Shown one piece after another: positions 1 through 6,306 of a stretch of DNA of 9,909 nucleotides. The stretch is taken from assembly GCA_003520925.1 (NCBI GenBank), contig DOTV01000254.1, forward strand, positions 23,131 to 33,039, in the 5' to 3' direction. The DNA is from Bacteroidales bacterium. GTDB taxonomy: Bacteria; Bacteroidota; Bacteroidia; Bacteroidales; VadinHA17. Within the stretch, counting starts at the first letter, position 1, and each line of letters begins with the position of its first letter. The notes beneath the pieces were generated by a model. That model did no database searches and had not been told where the DNA came from. It saw nothing but the letters and a program-made list of their open reading frames with translations. Made by a program: the position numbers and the translations under genes.

Positions 1-22
1 CCCCCAATTAATTGTTATTACT

Positions 23-57
23 GTCATTGCGATCGAGTGAAACGAGAGAAGCAATCT
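23..57. repeat. REP-like dispersed intergenic repeat
   Basis: The unit begins GTCATTGCGATCGAG and ends GAGAAGCAATCT, with ATTGC (26-30) and GCAAT (51-55) forming the ends of an imperfect inverted repeat around a purine-rich centre. From memory, near-identical units (TCATTGCGA...GAAGCAATC) are scattered between genes in many Bacteroidota genomes. Only one copy lies in this window, so the repeat status rests on recognition and not on a second copy seen here. Confidence 0.65.
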
Positions 58-63
58 TTTTCC

Positions 64-103
64 TTAACCACTGAGTTACACTGAGTATCTCACTGAATGT
101 CAC
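64..103 (+). repeat. CACTGAG/ACACGGAG-family intergenic repeat, copy 1
   Basis: The copy reads TTAACCACTGAGTTACAC and continues with further CACTGAGT/CACTGAAT units at 69-76, 79-86 and 91-98. It matches the copy at 1634-1667 (minus strand), which reads TTAACCACAGAGTAACAC, with two differences in 18 bases. It therefore belongs to the same dispersed family. No protein-coding sense is visible. Confidence 0.7.
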
Positions 104-111
104 GGGGTTTT

Positions 112-143
112 ACCCCATACCTCATACCCCGAACCCCATACCT
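112..143. repeat. Two copies of ACCCCATACCT touching the amylase stop codon
   Basis: Two exact 11-base copies (112-122, 133-143) are separated by 10 bases of related sequence (CATACCCCGA). The second copy overlaps the first two bases (142-143) of the amylase stop codon (TAG on the minus strand, 144-142). Similar CATACCCC runs occur as dispersed low-complexity repeats in related genomes, to my recollection. Confidence 0.65.
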
Positions 144-1521
144 ATTTTATAAAAACCTTAAAACCCCATGGATCAAATGTAAAACTAACACCTTTTCTTA
201 GTTCTGCTTTCCGGCCGGTGAAATAATCTGTGTAATCACCATCAATGTCTTGCAGTACAGGATTAAATGAAACAGGCTTTTTAGAAAGATTTAAAAATAC
301 AACAACCCTGTTCTCTCCTTTTTCCCTGTAAAATGAGAAAATCTTGCTGGCCTTATTAGTTCTGATATTGATCATATTCCCTCCGAAATCACCGTTCCAC
401 AGAGCAGGATTCTCCTTTTTCAGCTTAATCAGATCTGAATAGAACCCTGTCATGGAGCATGTATCCCATTCAATCGGATCACGGAAGAAGAATTTCAGCT
501 TTTTATCAAGACATGCTTCCTGCCCGCTGTAAATTAACGGCATTCCGTGAGCCGTAAATATTAGAGTAGCGAATGCCCTCTGGGAATTACCCATCAACGA
601 ATCAATAGTGCCGGCCCATGAATTCTCATCATGGTTTGTAAGGAACATAAGACGGTATGCATTTTCGGGATATACCGCCCACTCCCTGCTGAAATATTTA
701 AGCATCGCGTTTGCGTTATCCTTACCCTGAGCAATGTTGTTCATGAGGTGGTGCATCTCCCACGCATAGTCCATATCAAACCCTTTTTCCGTGAATCCTG
801 TATCTCCCTCATATTCAGCAAGCATAAAAACAGGTTTTATCTTATCCAGTTCTACTCTTGCCCTCTCCCAGAACTCTTTGGGAGTATTGTGCGGATGGTC
901 AACCCTGAATCCATCGACTCCCAGGTTTACCCAGAATTTTAAAGCATCAATCATAAAATCCTGAAGCCCTGCCTGTGACCAGTCGAGCTGAATTACATCG
1001 GTCCAGTCTGTACCTATTGGTGGTGTGAATTTGCCAGTTGAGTCTTTAACATACCATTCTGGATACTTTACTGTAAGAGGATTATCCCATGATGTATGGT
1101 TTGGTACCCAATCGAGAATAATATGCATTCCCAGATCGTGCGCTTTGTCAATGATCCTTTTAAAATCTCCGATGGTTCCGAATTCCGGATTAACAGCCAG
1201 ATAATCAGCAACTGAATAATAGCTTCCCAATTCACCCTTTCGGTTAGGAACGCCAATCGGATTTACTGGCATGAACCAGAGAATGTCGATGCCTAAATCT
1301 TTGAGTCTCGGAAGGTGCTTTTCAAAAGCTTTAAATGTTCCCGAATCGCTATATTGCCTGATATTAACCTCATAGATGACGGCATTTTTCGACCACTCCG
1401 GATGTACAATTTCCGAAATAAAAGGCTTAAGCTCTCTCTTTTTACCAAACAGTGAACAACCGCCTGCAACTAAAGCAGCAAGCAGTATAACTATTAAAAT
1501 GCTTACCGGTATCCTTTCCAT
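142..1521 (-). CDS. GH13 alpha-amylase family lipoprotein
   Basis: Predicted to hydrolyse alpha-1,4 bonds of starch fragments outside the cytoplasm. The 459-residue protein starts with a lipoprotein signal peptide (hydrophobic residues 5-20, lipobox A-G-G-C with Cys22). Residues about 45-380 form the GH13 barrel: region I D137-W-V-P-N141-H142, region II G204-F-R206-V-D208 (nucleophile), acid/base E236 and region IV N296-H-D298. A small beta domain follows to the end (about 385-459). The charged residues after Cys22 are basic (K27, K28, R29) with only E30 acidic, so the acidic surface-export signal known for Bacteroidota lipoproteins is absent and a periplasmic-facing anchor is more likely. 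The start has an AGAGG ribosome site 7 bases upstream. It is last in the cluster with the phosphorylase, so maltodextrin is the expected substrate. The exact GH13 subfamily and product size cannot be read by eye, and a cyclodextrinase-like or maltogenic activity is possible. Confidence 0.9.
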   Translation of the reverse strand: MERIPVSILIVILLAALVAGGCSLFGKKRELKPFISEIVHPEWSKNAVIYEVNIRQYSDSGTFKAFEKHLPRLKDLGIDILWFMPVNPIGVPNRKGELGSYYSVADYLAVNPEFGTIGDFKRIIDKAHDLGMHIILDWVPNHTSWDNPLTVKYPEWYVKDSTGKFTPPIGTDWTDVIQLDWSQAGLQDFMIDALKFWVNLGVDGFRVDHPHNTPKEFWERARVELDKIKPVFMLAEYEGDTGFTEKGFDMDYAWEMHHLMNNIAQGKDNANAMLKYFSREWAVYPENAYRLMFLTNHDENSWAGTIDSLMGNSQRAFATLIFTAHGMPLIYSGQEACLDKKLKFFFRDPIEWDTCSMTGFYSDLIKLKKENPALWNGDFGGNMINIRTNKASKIFSFYREKGENRVVVFLNLSKKPVSFNPVLQDIDGDYTDYFTGRKAELRKGVSFTFDPWGFKVFIK

Positions 1522-1528
1522 TATTTTA

Positions 1529-1533
1529 CCTCT
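1529..1533 (-). promoter_or_regulatory. Ribosome binding site of the amylase (AGAGG)
   Basis: AGAGG lies 7 bases before the ATG at 1521. It supports this start, which also gives a complete lipoprotein signal peptide. The gap to the GH65 stop is 111 bases, so the amylase needs its own initiation site. Confidence 0.55.
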
Positions 1534-1560
1534 TACTTTTGTCTTTTTACTTTTGTCTTT
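1533..1560. repeat. Perfect 14-base tandem repeat, two copies
   Basis: TTACTTTTGTCTTT occurs twice back to back (1533-1546, 1547-1560) and is followed by a partial third unit (TGTCTT). On the transcribed strand it is an A/G-rich tract (AAAGACAAAAGTAA) just upstream of and touching the amylase ribosome site. Copy-number slippage here could change leader length without affecting a protein. Confidence 0.8.
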
Positions 1561-1578
1561 TGTCTTCTATATCTCGTG

Positions 1579-1667
1579 TTCACCACGGATTTCACGGGTT
1601 TTCACGGATTTGCTTTTGATTTAGCTCCGTGTTTAATCCGTGCAACTCCGTGTTACTCTGTGGTTAA
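1579..1667. repeat. Head-to-head pair of CACGGA-family repeats forming an intercistronic hairpin
   Basis: The arm at 1579-1611 (TTCACCACGGATTTCACG and on) and the reverse complement of the arm at 1634-1667 (TTAACCACAGAGTAACAC and on) are the same about 34-base repeat: I count 25 matches in 34 aligned columns with one gap. The arms are separated by 22 bases. In RNA the pair can fold into a long imperfect stem between the phosphorylase and amylase reading frames. The right arm contains the GH65 stop codon and its last ten codons. It could affect mRNA processing or partial termination, or be a by-product of repeat insertion. Confidence 0.7.
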
Positions 1668-3966
1668 TGGCTTTCTTCTCTGAAACGGCTATCTGATATT
1701 CCTTACCATAAACGACCATTGGCAGACATTTGTCCGACAGATTATTAATAATTATTTCTTCCTTAGTCACCTTCACTTCAAAAAGGCTTCCCCTGAACCT
1801 GGCATGAAATGAATACGATTTCCATTGAACTGGTATAAGAGGATTTATCTGAACCTTTTCTTCATCTATCCTCATGCCTCCGAAACCTTCAACAATTGCC
1901 AGCCAGGTTCCTGCCATGCTGGTTATGTGAAGACCATCACCGACTTCATTATTGTAATCGTCGAGATCGAGCCGTGAAGTTCTGAGATAAAGTTCATACG
2001 CCTTTTCAATATAACCCAGCCGGGAAGCTATAATGGAATGGATGCATGCAGATAATGAAGATTCATGAACAGTCATCGGTTCATAAAAATCGAAATTCCG
2101 CCTTATGGTTTCGGTATCATATTTATCTTCAAACACATAAAGGCTTTGAAGCACATCAGCCTGTTTTATGAAACACGACCTTAAAATTCTGTCCCACGAC
2201 CAGTGCTGGTTTATCGGCCGTTCTCCTGAAGGGATCTTTCCGGCGTCCATTAACTCCTTGTCCAGAAAACCGTCCTGCTGAAGAAAAACTTTTCTTCCTT
2301 CATCAAAAGGCATGTGAAGGTTATCTATTATTTTCTGCCAGAGACTGGTCTCTCCCGAAAAGTCAAAACCCGTTTTACTTATAAGGTCCCTGTATTTATC
2401 CGGAAGCTCTTTCATAACTTTCAGCAGACTTTCGATAGTATATGACATCGTCCATGATGCCATTGAGTTGGTATGCCAGTTATTGCTGACATTGTTTTCA
2501 TACTCATTTGGACCAGTAACACCCAGGATTACAAATTTTTTCAGGTTTTCCGACCAGGTTGCCCTCTGGCTCCAGAACCTGGAAATTCCTATTAATACCT
2601 CGAGTCCGTAATCGGCAAGATATTCATTATCACCTGTATGCTTTATATAATTGCAGATGGCAAATGCAATAGCTCCATTCCTGTGGATCTCCTCGAAAGT
2701 TATTTCCCATTCATTATGACACTCTTCCCCATTCATTGTCACCATCGGGTAAAGTGCGGCTCCGTTCTTAAAGCCAAGCTTTTCCGCATTTTTGATGCTG
2801 GCCTGCAGATGTTTATACCTGTAAAGCAAAAGGTTCCTGCCGACTTTCTGATCAGCTGTTTTCAGAAAAAACGGTAGAACAAATGCCTCAGTATCCCAAT
2901 AGGTGCTTCCCCCATATTTTTCGCCTGTAAATCCCTTAGGTCCGATATTAAGCCTTTCATCCTTCCCGGTGTAAGTCTGGTTAAGCTGAAAAATATTGAA
3001 CCTGATTGCCTGCTGAGCCGCAATATCACTTTCAATCACAATATCAGAAGTCTTCCAGATCTTTTCCCACACCTTAATGTGATCTGAAAAAAGTATTTCG
3101 AATCCTTTTGATGATATTTCCCTGAGACGCTTCTTTACGTCACCCATCAGATCCTCTTTAGGATTATTAAGAGAAGACAGGACCGACACAAACTTGACTA
3201 TTGAAAGTTCATCACCTGGTTTTATATTTTCCTTAAAAGCGTTACCAACATATTTTTCAAGGTCAATCAGGTTTGAATTTACACGTGTTTCTTTGCCATT
3301 CTTCAGGAAGTTGAAACACATCCCTGTAGCTACATGAAAATCAGTCTTCAACGTTCGGGCAATTAAAATCCCATGCTCCTGACTAATTTCCCTTGAAACC
3401 TCCCGCCAGAATTTCTTTCCGTAATTTGCATCTTCATTCCTGACATCGGCATCAAGGTAGACTGTAAAATCTATTGCGCCTTCAAAATCAACCGAACGGA
3501 TTGAGTATTTAATTATTCCTGCATCGGGTTCCGGCATGCTCAGGAACCTCCTGATGTTAAATTCAAGAGTTTTGTTCCCTGCAACTGAAAGTTTAAATTC
3601 CCTATCGAGATAACCCTCTTTCATGTTCAGGGTACGCGTAAAGAAGCTGATCTTCGCTGAAGTAAGATCGACAGGTTTCTTATTGACACAAATATCTATA
3701 CCGATCCATTTAGGTGCGTTCAGAACTTTCGCGAAGTATTCGGGATACCCGTTTTTCCACCATCCCACCCTTGTCTTATCGGGATAATAAACTCCGGCGA
3801 CATAATTGCCGGTGAGGGAATCACCTGAATATTGCTCTTCAAAATTTGCCCTCTGTCCCATATATCCGTTACCTATCGAAAAGATGCTTTCCGACTCCCT
3901 GTTAAACTCAGGGTGAAATCCTTCCTCAATTATGCGCCATTCATCCAGTTTATATAACCTGTTCAT
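1633..3966 (-). CDS. GH65 maltose phosphorylase
   Basis: Cytoplasmic inverting phosphorylase (maltose + phosphate to beta-glucose-1-phosphate + glucose). The 777 residues match the usual family length of about 760-780, and there is no signal peptide. The N-terminal beta-sandwich (1-270) opens with E-S-I-F-S-I-G-N-G-Y-M-G (26-37), followed by a helical linker, the (alpha/alpha)6 barrel (about 320-690) and a small C-terminal beta domain. Glucose-site W357-D358-T359-E360, general acid E488 in G-P-N-E-Y-E-N-N (485-492; E487 in the Lactobacillus brevis enzyme), K601-Q602 and phosphate-side segments E635-S-S-L-S and H680-I-T-S are all present. The acceptor loop H417-N-E-W-E-I-T-F-E425 has the maltose phosphorylase form, not the kojibiose or trehalose form. 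The start lies one base after the pgmB stop with no Shine-Dalgarno, so coupled translation is likely. The last ten residues (768-777) are encoded by an intergenic repeat and are unlikely to be functional. Confidence 0.93.
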   Translation of the reverse strand: MNRLYKLDEWRIIEEGFHPEFNRESESIFSIGNGYMGQRANFEEQYSGDSLTGNYVAGVYYPDKTRVGWWKNGYPEYFAKVLNAPKWIGIDICVNKKPVDLTSAKISFFTRTLNMKEGYLDREFKLSVAGNKTLEFNIRRFLSMPEPDAGIIKYSIRSVDFEGAIDFTVYLDADVRNEDANYGKKFWREVSREISQEHGILIARTLKTDFHVATGMCFNFLKNGKETRVNSNLIDLEKYVGNAFKENIKPGDELSIVKFVSVLSSLNNPKEDLMGDVKKRLREISSKGFEILFSDHIKVWEKIWKTSDIVIESDIAAQQAIRFNIFQLNQTYTGKDERLNIGPKGFTGEKYGGSTYWDTEAFVLPFFLKTADQKVGRNLLLYRYKHLQASIKNAEKLGFKNGAALYPMVTMNGEECHNEWEITFEEIHRNGAIAFAICNYIKHTGDNEYLADYGLEVLIGISRFWSQRATWSENLKKFVILGVTGPNEYENNVSNNWHTNSMASWTMSYTIESLLKVMKELPDKYRDLISKTGFDFSGETSLWQKIIDNLHMPFDEGRKVFLQQDGFLDKELMDAGKIPSGERPINQHWSWDRILRSCFIKQADVLQSLYVFEDKYDTETIRRNFDFYEPMTVHESSLSACIHSIIASRLGYIEKAYELYLRTSRLDLDDYNNEVGDGLHITSMAGTWLAIVEGFGGMRIDEEKVQINPLIPVQWKSYSFHARFRGSLFEVKVTKEEIIINNLSDKCLPMVVYGKEYQIAVSEKKAINHRVTRSCTD

Positions 3967-3967
3967 G

Positions 3968-4627
3968 TTATAATTTTTTTGCCAGTACTTTAAGTTTCCT
4001 AAGATTCAATTTATCCAAACCTGAAACAACAACATTAGCATCTTTCAGAGTTTTTTCTGAACCTATCCCGACACAACGCATCCCTGCTTTAAGGGCAGCC
4101 TCAACTCCTGCCACGGCATCTTCAAATACTATGCATTCTTCGGGCGGAACCGCGATCATTTTTGCCGCAGTAAGAAAGACTTCCGGGTCAGGTTTTGCCT
4201 TGCTTACAATATTGCCGTCAGCAATTCCGTCAAACAGACTTCCAATACCAAGCCGTTCGAGTATCAATGGTGTGTTCCTGCTTGCTGATCCCAGTGCGAC
4301 TTTTATTCCGGAATATTTAAGCTCCGATATGAATTCAAGGCTTCCGGGCAGGATCTCGTCAGGCATCATCCGGTTTATATAATCGAGATACCATTTATTT
4401 TTGAGGGAGGCATATTCTTCTCTGGTTTTTTCATCACAAACCCTGTTCCCGATTTCAAGTATTATGTCAAGCGATGCCATTCTGCTGACACCCTTCAGCC
4501 TTTCATTATTCTCCTCAGTAAACTCGATATTCAGGATAGTTGCAAGCTTTTTCCAGGCCAGATAGTGGTATCTGGCAGTATCGACAATTACACCATCGAG
4601 ATCAAATATGCATCCCCTGATTCTCAT
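3968..4627 (-). CDS. pgmB: Beta-phosphoglucomutase (HAD superfamily)
   Basis: Converts beta-glucose-1-phosphate, the product of the downstream GH65 enzyme, into glucose-6-phosphate through beta-glucose-1,6-bisphosphate. The 219 residues fit the family length. HAD motif I F-D9-L-D11-G-V carries the nucleophile D9 and acid/base D11, and T-A-R-Y-H21 leads into the cap domain with R49 in G-V-S-R. Motif II is S114 in G-S-A-S-R-N, motif III K145 in K-A-K-P-D-P, and the magnesium site E169-D170. These correspond almost position for position to the Lactococcus lactis enzyme, and together with the GH65 neighbour they separate it from a generic HAD phosphatase. The start overlaps the transporter stop (ATGA) and is served by a strong AGGAGG, so translation is coupled to the transporter. 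Confidence 0.94.
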   Translation of the reverse strand: MRIRGCIFDLDGVIVDTARYHYLAWKKLATILNIEFTEENNERLKGVSRMASLDIILEIGNRVCDEKTREEYASLKNKWYLDYINRMMPDEILPGSLEFISELKYSGIKVALGSASRNTPLILERLGIGSLFDGIADGNIVSKAKPDPEVFLTAAKMIAVPPEECIVFEDAVAGVEAALKAGMRCVGIGSEKTLKDANVVVSGLDKLNLRKLKVLAKKL

Positions 4628-6153
4628 TTGTTCCTCCTGTCATCAACATCTTTGACAAACCGCACCATCAGTGCCGCAATGATCATTGAAAAACCGCCTG
4701 CTATGAGGGCGTTCATTGTGTTTCCGCTGAACATGTGTTTTACCATGCTCCCAAGGATGCTTGCGGCAAGTATCTGAGGAATAACAATGAAGAAGTTAAA
4801 AATCCCCATATAAATACCCATCTTATTCTGAGGCAGCGCTCCTGTGAGAATTGCATAGGGCATCGATAGTATACTGGCCCAGGCAATACCTATTCCGGCC
4901 ATCGGGAAAACAAGCTGCCACGGTGCACTTACAAGGTTAATCGAAATCAGGCTGATACCCCCTATAATAAGACAGAGTGAATGAGTTATCTTTCTGCTTG
5001 TTGCTCTTGCAAGTACAGGCAGCAAAAATGCTATCAGCGCAGCACAGCCATTATATATCCCGAAAAGAACGCCTACCCAGTTGGCTCCTTCATTATAGGC
5101 AAGCGATGTTGTATCGGTTGTACCATACAGACGTGAGGTGACTGCTGATGTGGTGTAGATCCACATTGAAAAGAGAGCAAACCACGTAAAGAACTGGACC
5201 ACGGCAAGCTGCCCCATGGTTTTTGGCATATTTCTGAGGTCGGTGAGAATTGAATTAAGACTGTTTTTCCCTCTCCCTGAAGATTGCAGAGCTCCTGCAA
5301 CCATCTGAAGAATACCGAAAAGCGAGACACCTCCCGTAATTACATAGAGCTCTTTTTCAAGATTAACCTTCGATAATATAAAGGTCAGTATAAGTCCTGT
5401 CCCAAGCCAGATGGATCCTGGCAAATAAAAATTCAGTTTTCTGGCGGCAACCTCTGTTTCGCTCACTTCTCTCTGCCTCTTTATTTCAGGGTCTTCGGCT
5501 TCTGCAAACTCCTTTAAGGCTTCCGGTGAATATTCTTTTGTCCTTATAACAGTCCACAAAACTGCAATGAAGAATATACCTGCTCCCATGTAAAATGAAA
5601 GTTTCAGATTCATTGGTAACAGTTTTCCGGGTGCAGGAAGTTCAGGAACATTAAACCAGTTGACAAGAATCCAGGGAAGAAAGGAACCAATTACTGCCCC
5701 AAGTCCGATAAAAAAGCTTTGCATGGCGAAACCTGTTGTGCGCTGTTCCGATACAAGCATATCGCCGACAAAAGCCCGGAATGGTTCCATCGAAACATTA
5801 ATTGAAGCATCCATTATCCATAGTATCCCGGCTGCAAAAAGCCATGTCGGAGAATTTGTAATTACGCATAAAGCAATAGAAGCTAACAAGGCTCCGATAA
5901 GGAAATAAGGACGCCGCCTTCCCATACGGGTCCACGTCCTGTCGCTCATATGACCTATGATCGGCTGAATAATAAGCCCTGTCACCGGAGCTGCCACCCA
6001 GAGGATAGGGATATCATCAACTTTTGCTCCCAGGGTTTCAAAGATCCGGCTGACATTTGCATTCTGAAGGGCAAATCCGATCTGGATCCCTAAGAACCCG
6101 AAGCTCATGTTCCAGATTTGCCAGAAAGACAATCGTGGTTTTGATTTTTTCAT
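4624..6153 (-). CDS. MFS sugar transporter of the SLC45/GPH type, probable maltose importer
   Basis: Inner-membrane secondary transporter, predicted to bring maltose or short maltooligosaccharides into the cytoplasm, probably with protons. From the chosen start it has 509 residues and about twelve hydrophobic segments. The loop after TM2 carries G67-H-M-S-D71-R...G78-R-R-R-P82, the signature shared with plant sucrose carriers and SLC45 proteins. A charged central loop (about 203-240, rich in E and K) separates the two halves. An upstream in-frame ATG at 6192 would add 13 residues. I prefer 6153 because M-K-K-S-K-P-R-L-S-F resembles family N-termini and the 6192 codon lies inside an inverted-repeat arm. 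Neither start has a Shine-Dalgarno, which is common in this phylum. It heads the operon, and its stop overlaps the pgmB start by 4 bases. The substrate is inferred from the neighbours, not from binding residues. Confidence 0.88.
   Translation of the reverse strand: MKKSKPRLSFWQIWNMSFGFLGIQIGFALQNANVSRIFETLGAKVDDIPILWVAAPVTGLIIQPIIGHMSDRTWTRMGRRRPYFLIGALLASIALCVITNSPTWLFAAGILWIMDASINVSMEPFRAFVGDMLVSEQRTTGFAMQSFFIGLGAVIGSFLPWILVNWFNVPELPAPGKLLPMNLKLSFYMGAGIFFIAVLWTVIRTKEYSPEALKEFAEAEDPEIKRQREVSETEVAARKLNFYLPGSIWLGTGLILTFILSKVNLEKELYVITGGVSLFGILQMVAGALQSSGRGKNSLNSILTDLRNMPKTMGQLAVVQFFTWFALFSMWIYTTSAVTSRLYGTTDTTSLAYNEGANWVGVLFGIYNGCAALIAFLLPVLARATSRKITHSLCLIIGGISLISINLVSAPWQLVFPMAGIGIAWASILSMPYAILTGALPQNKMGIYMGIFNFFIVIPQILAASILGSMVKHMFSGNTMNALIAGGFSMIIAALMVRFVKDVDDRRNK
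4633..4638 (-). promoter_or_regulatory. Strong Shine-Dalgarno of pgmB (AGGAGG)
   Basis: A perfect AGGAGG stands 5 bases before the pgmB ATG, inside the last codons of the transporter gene. Bacteroidota seldom use such strong sites, and the other starts of this cluster lack one or have a weaker one. It fixes the pgmB start and suggests strong re-initiation after the transporter. Confidence 0.75.
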
Positions 6154-6183
6154 AAGTATATAATTTATTTTAATGGTATGATG

Positions 6184-6251
6184 GAACCACACATGATTGA
6201 TAAAGAATTATTTCATTCTGGTTTGTGATTGAGGTCAATCATGTGGGTTTC
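6184..6251 (-). promoter_or_regulatory. Long inverted repeat in the leader of the maltose operon
   Basis: Arms 6184-6200 (GAACCACACATGATTGA on plus) and 6235-6251 match at 15 of 17 positions, including an uninterrupted 11-base run, and flank a 34-base spacer. In the leader RNA this can fold into a stable hairpin ending 30 bases before the preferred start codon at 6153. It could act as a DNA operator for a dimeric or looping regulator, or as an RNA structure affecting translation of the transporter. Confidence 0.6.
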
Positions 6252-6306
6252 ATATTGATTGATTTAGTTCATAGAGAATAGGTCAGAAGAATATGGAAAT
6301 CAATCA
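6194..6306. repeat. Cluster of five TGATTGA heptamers
   Basis: Exact copies are at 6194-6200, 6226-6232 and 6256-6262 (plus) and at 6235-6241 and 6300-6306 (minus). Far less than one copy is expected by chance in this length, so the cluster is probably functional. It is confined to the non-coding gap between sprA and the transporter. Confidence 0.7.
6226..6241. promoter_or_regulatory. Perfect 7-2-7 palindrome TGATTGA-GG-TCAATCA, putative operator
   Basis: A 16-base inverted repeat with a two-base centre lies downstream of the predicted transcription start, in a place where a bound repressor would block elongation. Its half-site TGATTGA recurs at 6194-6200, 6256-6262 and, inverted, at 6300-6306, the last overlapping the promoter -7 element. 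No regulator gene is in the window, so the binding protein is unknown. It lacks the central CG typical of LacI-family operators. Confidence 0.5.

Larger units (their letters stand above)
1..141. other. Gene-free repeat-rich tail downstream of the amylase
   Basis: No coding region is supportable here. The stretch is a chain of short repeats: a REP-like unit at 23-57, a copy of the TTAACCAC/CACTGAG family at 64-103, and two exact copies of ACCCCATACCT at 112-122 and 133-143. A short GC stem (GGGGT/ACCCC, 104-116) exists but has no T-tract after it on the transcribed strand, so I do not call it a terminator. The end of the maltose operon transcript is therefore undefined. Confidence 0.7.

Noticed and set aside
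23..57. The ATTGC...GCAAT unit as an insertion-sequence end or attachment site
   Set aside because: No transposase or integrase and no target duplication is visible; it fits a dispersed REP-like unit.
104..116. GGGGT-AAA-ACCCC hairpin as the operon terminator
   Set aside because: No T-tract follows it on the transcribed strand, and it is part of a low-complexity CCCC repeat.
631..942. Plus-strand open frame of 103 codons
   Set aside because: It is antisense to the amylase barrel, has no recognisable domain, and is a shadow of strong coding on the other strand. The same holds for the other plus-strand frames.
1579..1667. CACGG/CCGTG repeats as a CRISPR array
   Set aside because: The units are irregular, degenerate, head-to-head and lack spacers of constant length; no cas genes are present.
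6154..6192. Upstream in-frame ATG at 6192 as the transporter start
   Set aside because: It adds 13 residues unlike family N-termini and lies in an inverted-repeat arm; the ATG at 6153 gives the expected M-K-K-S-K-P start.
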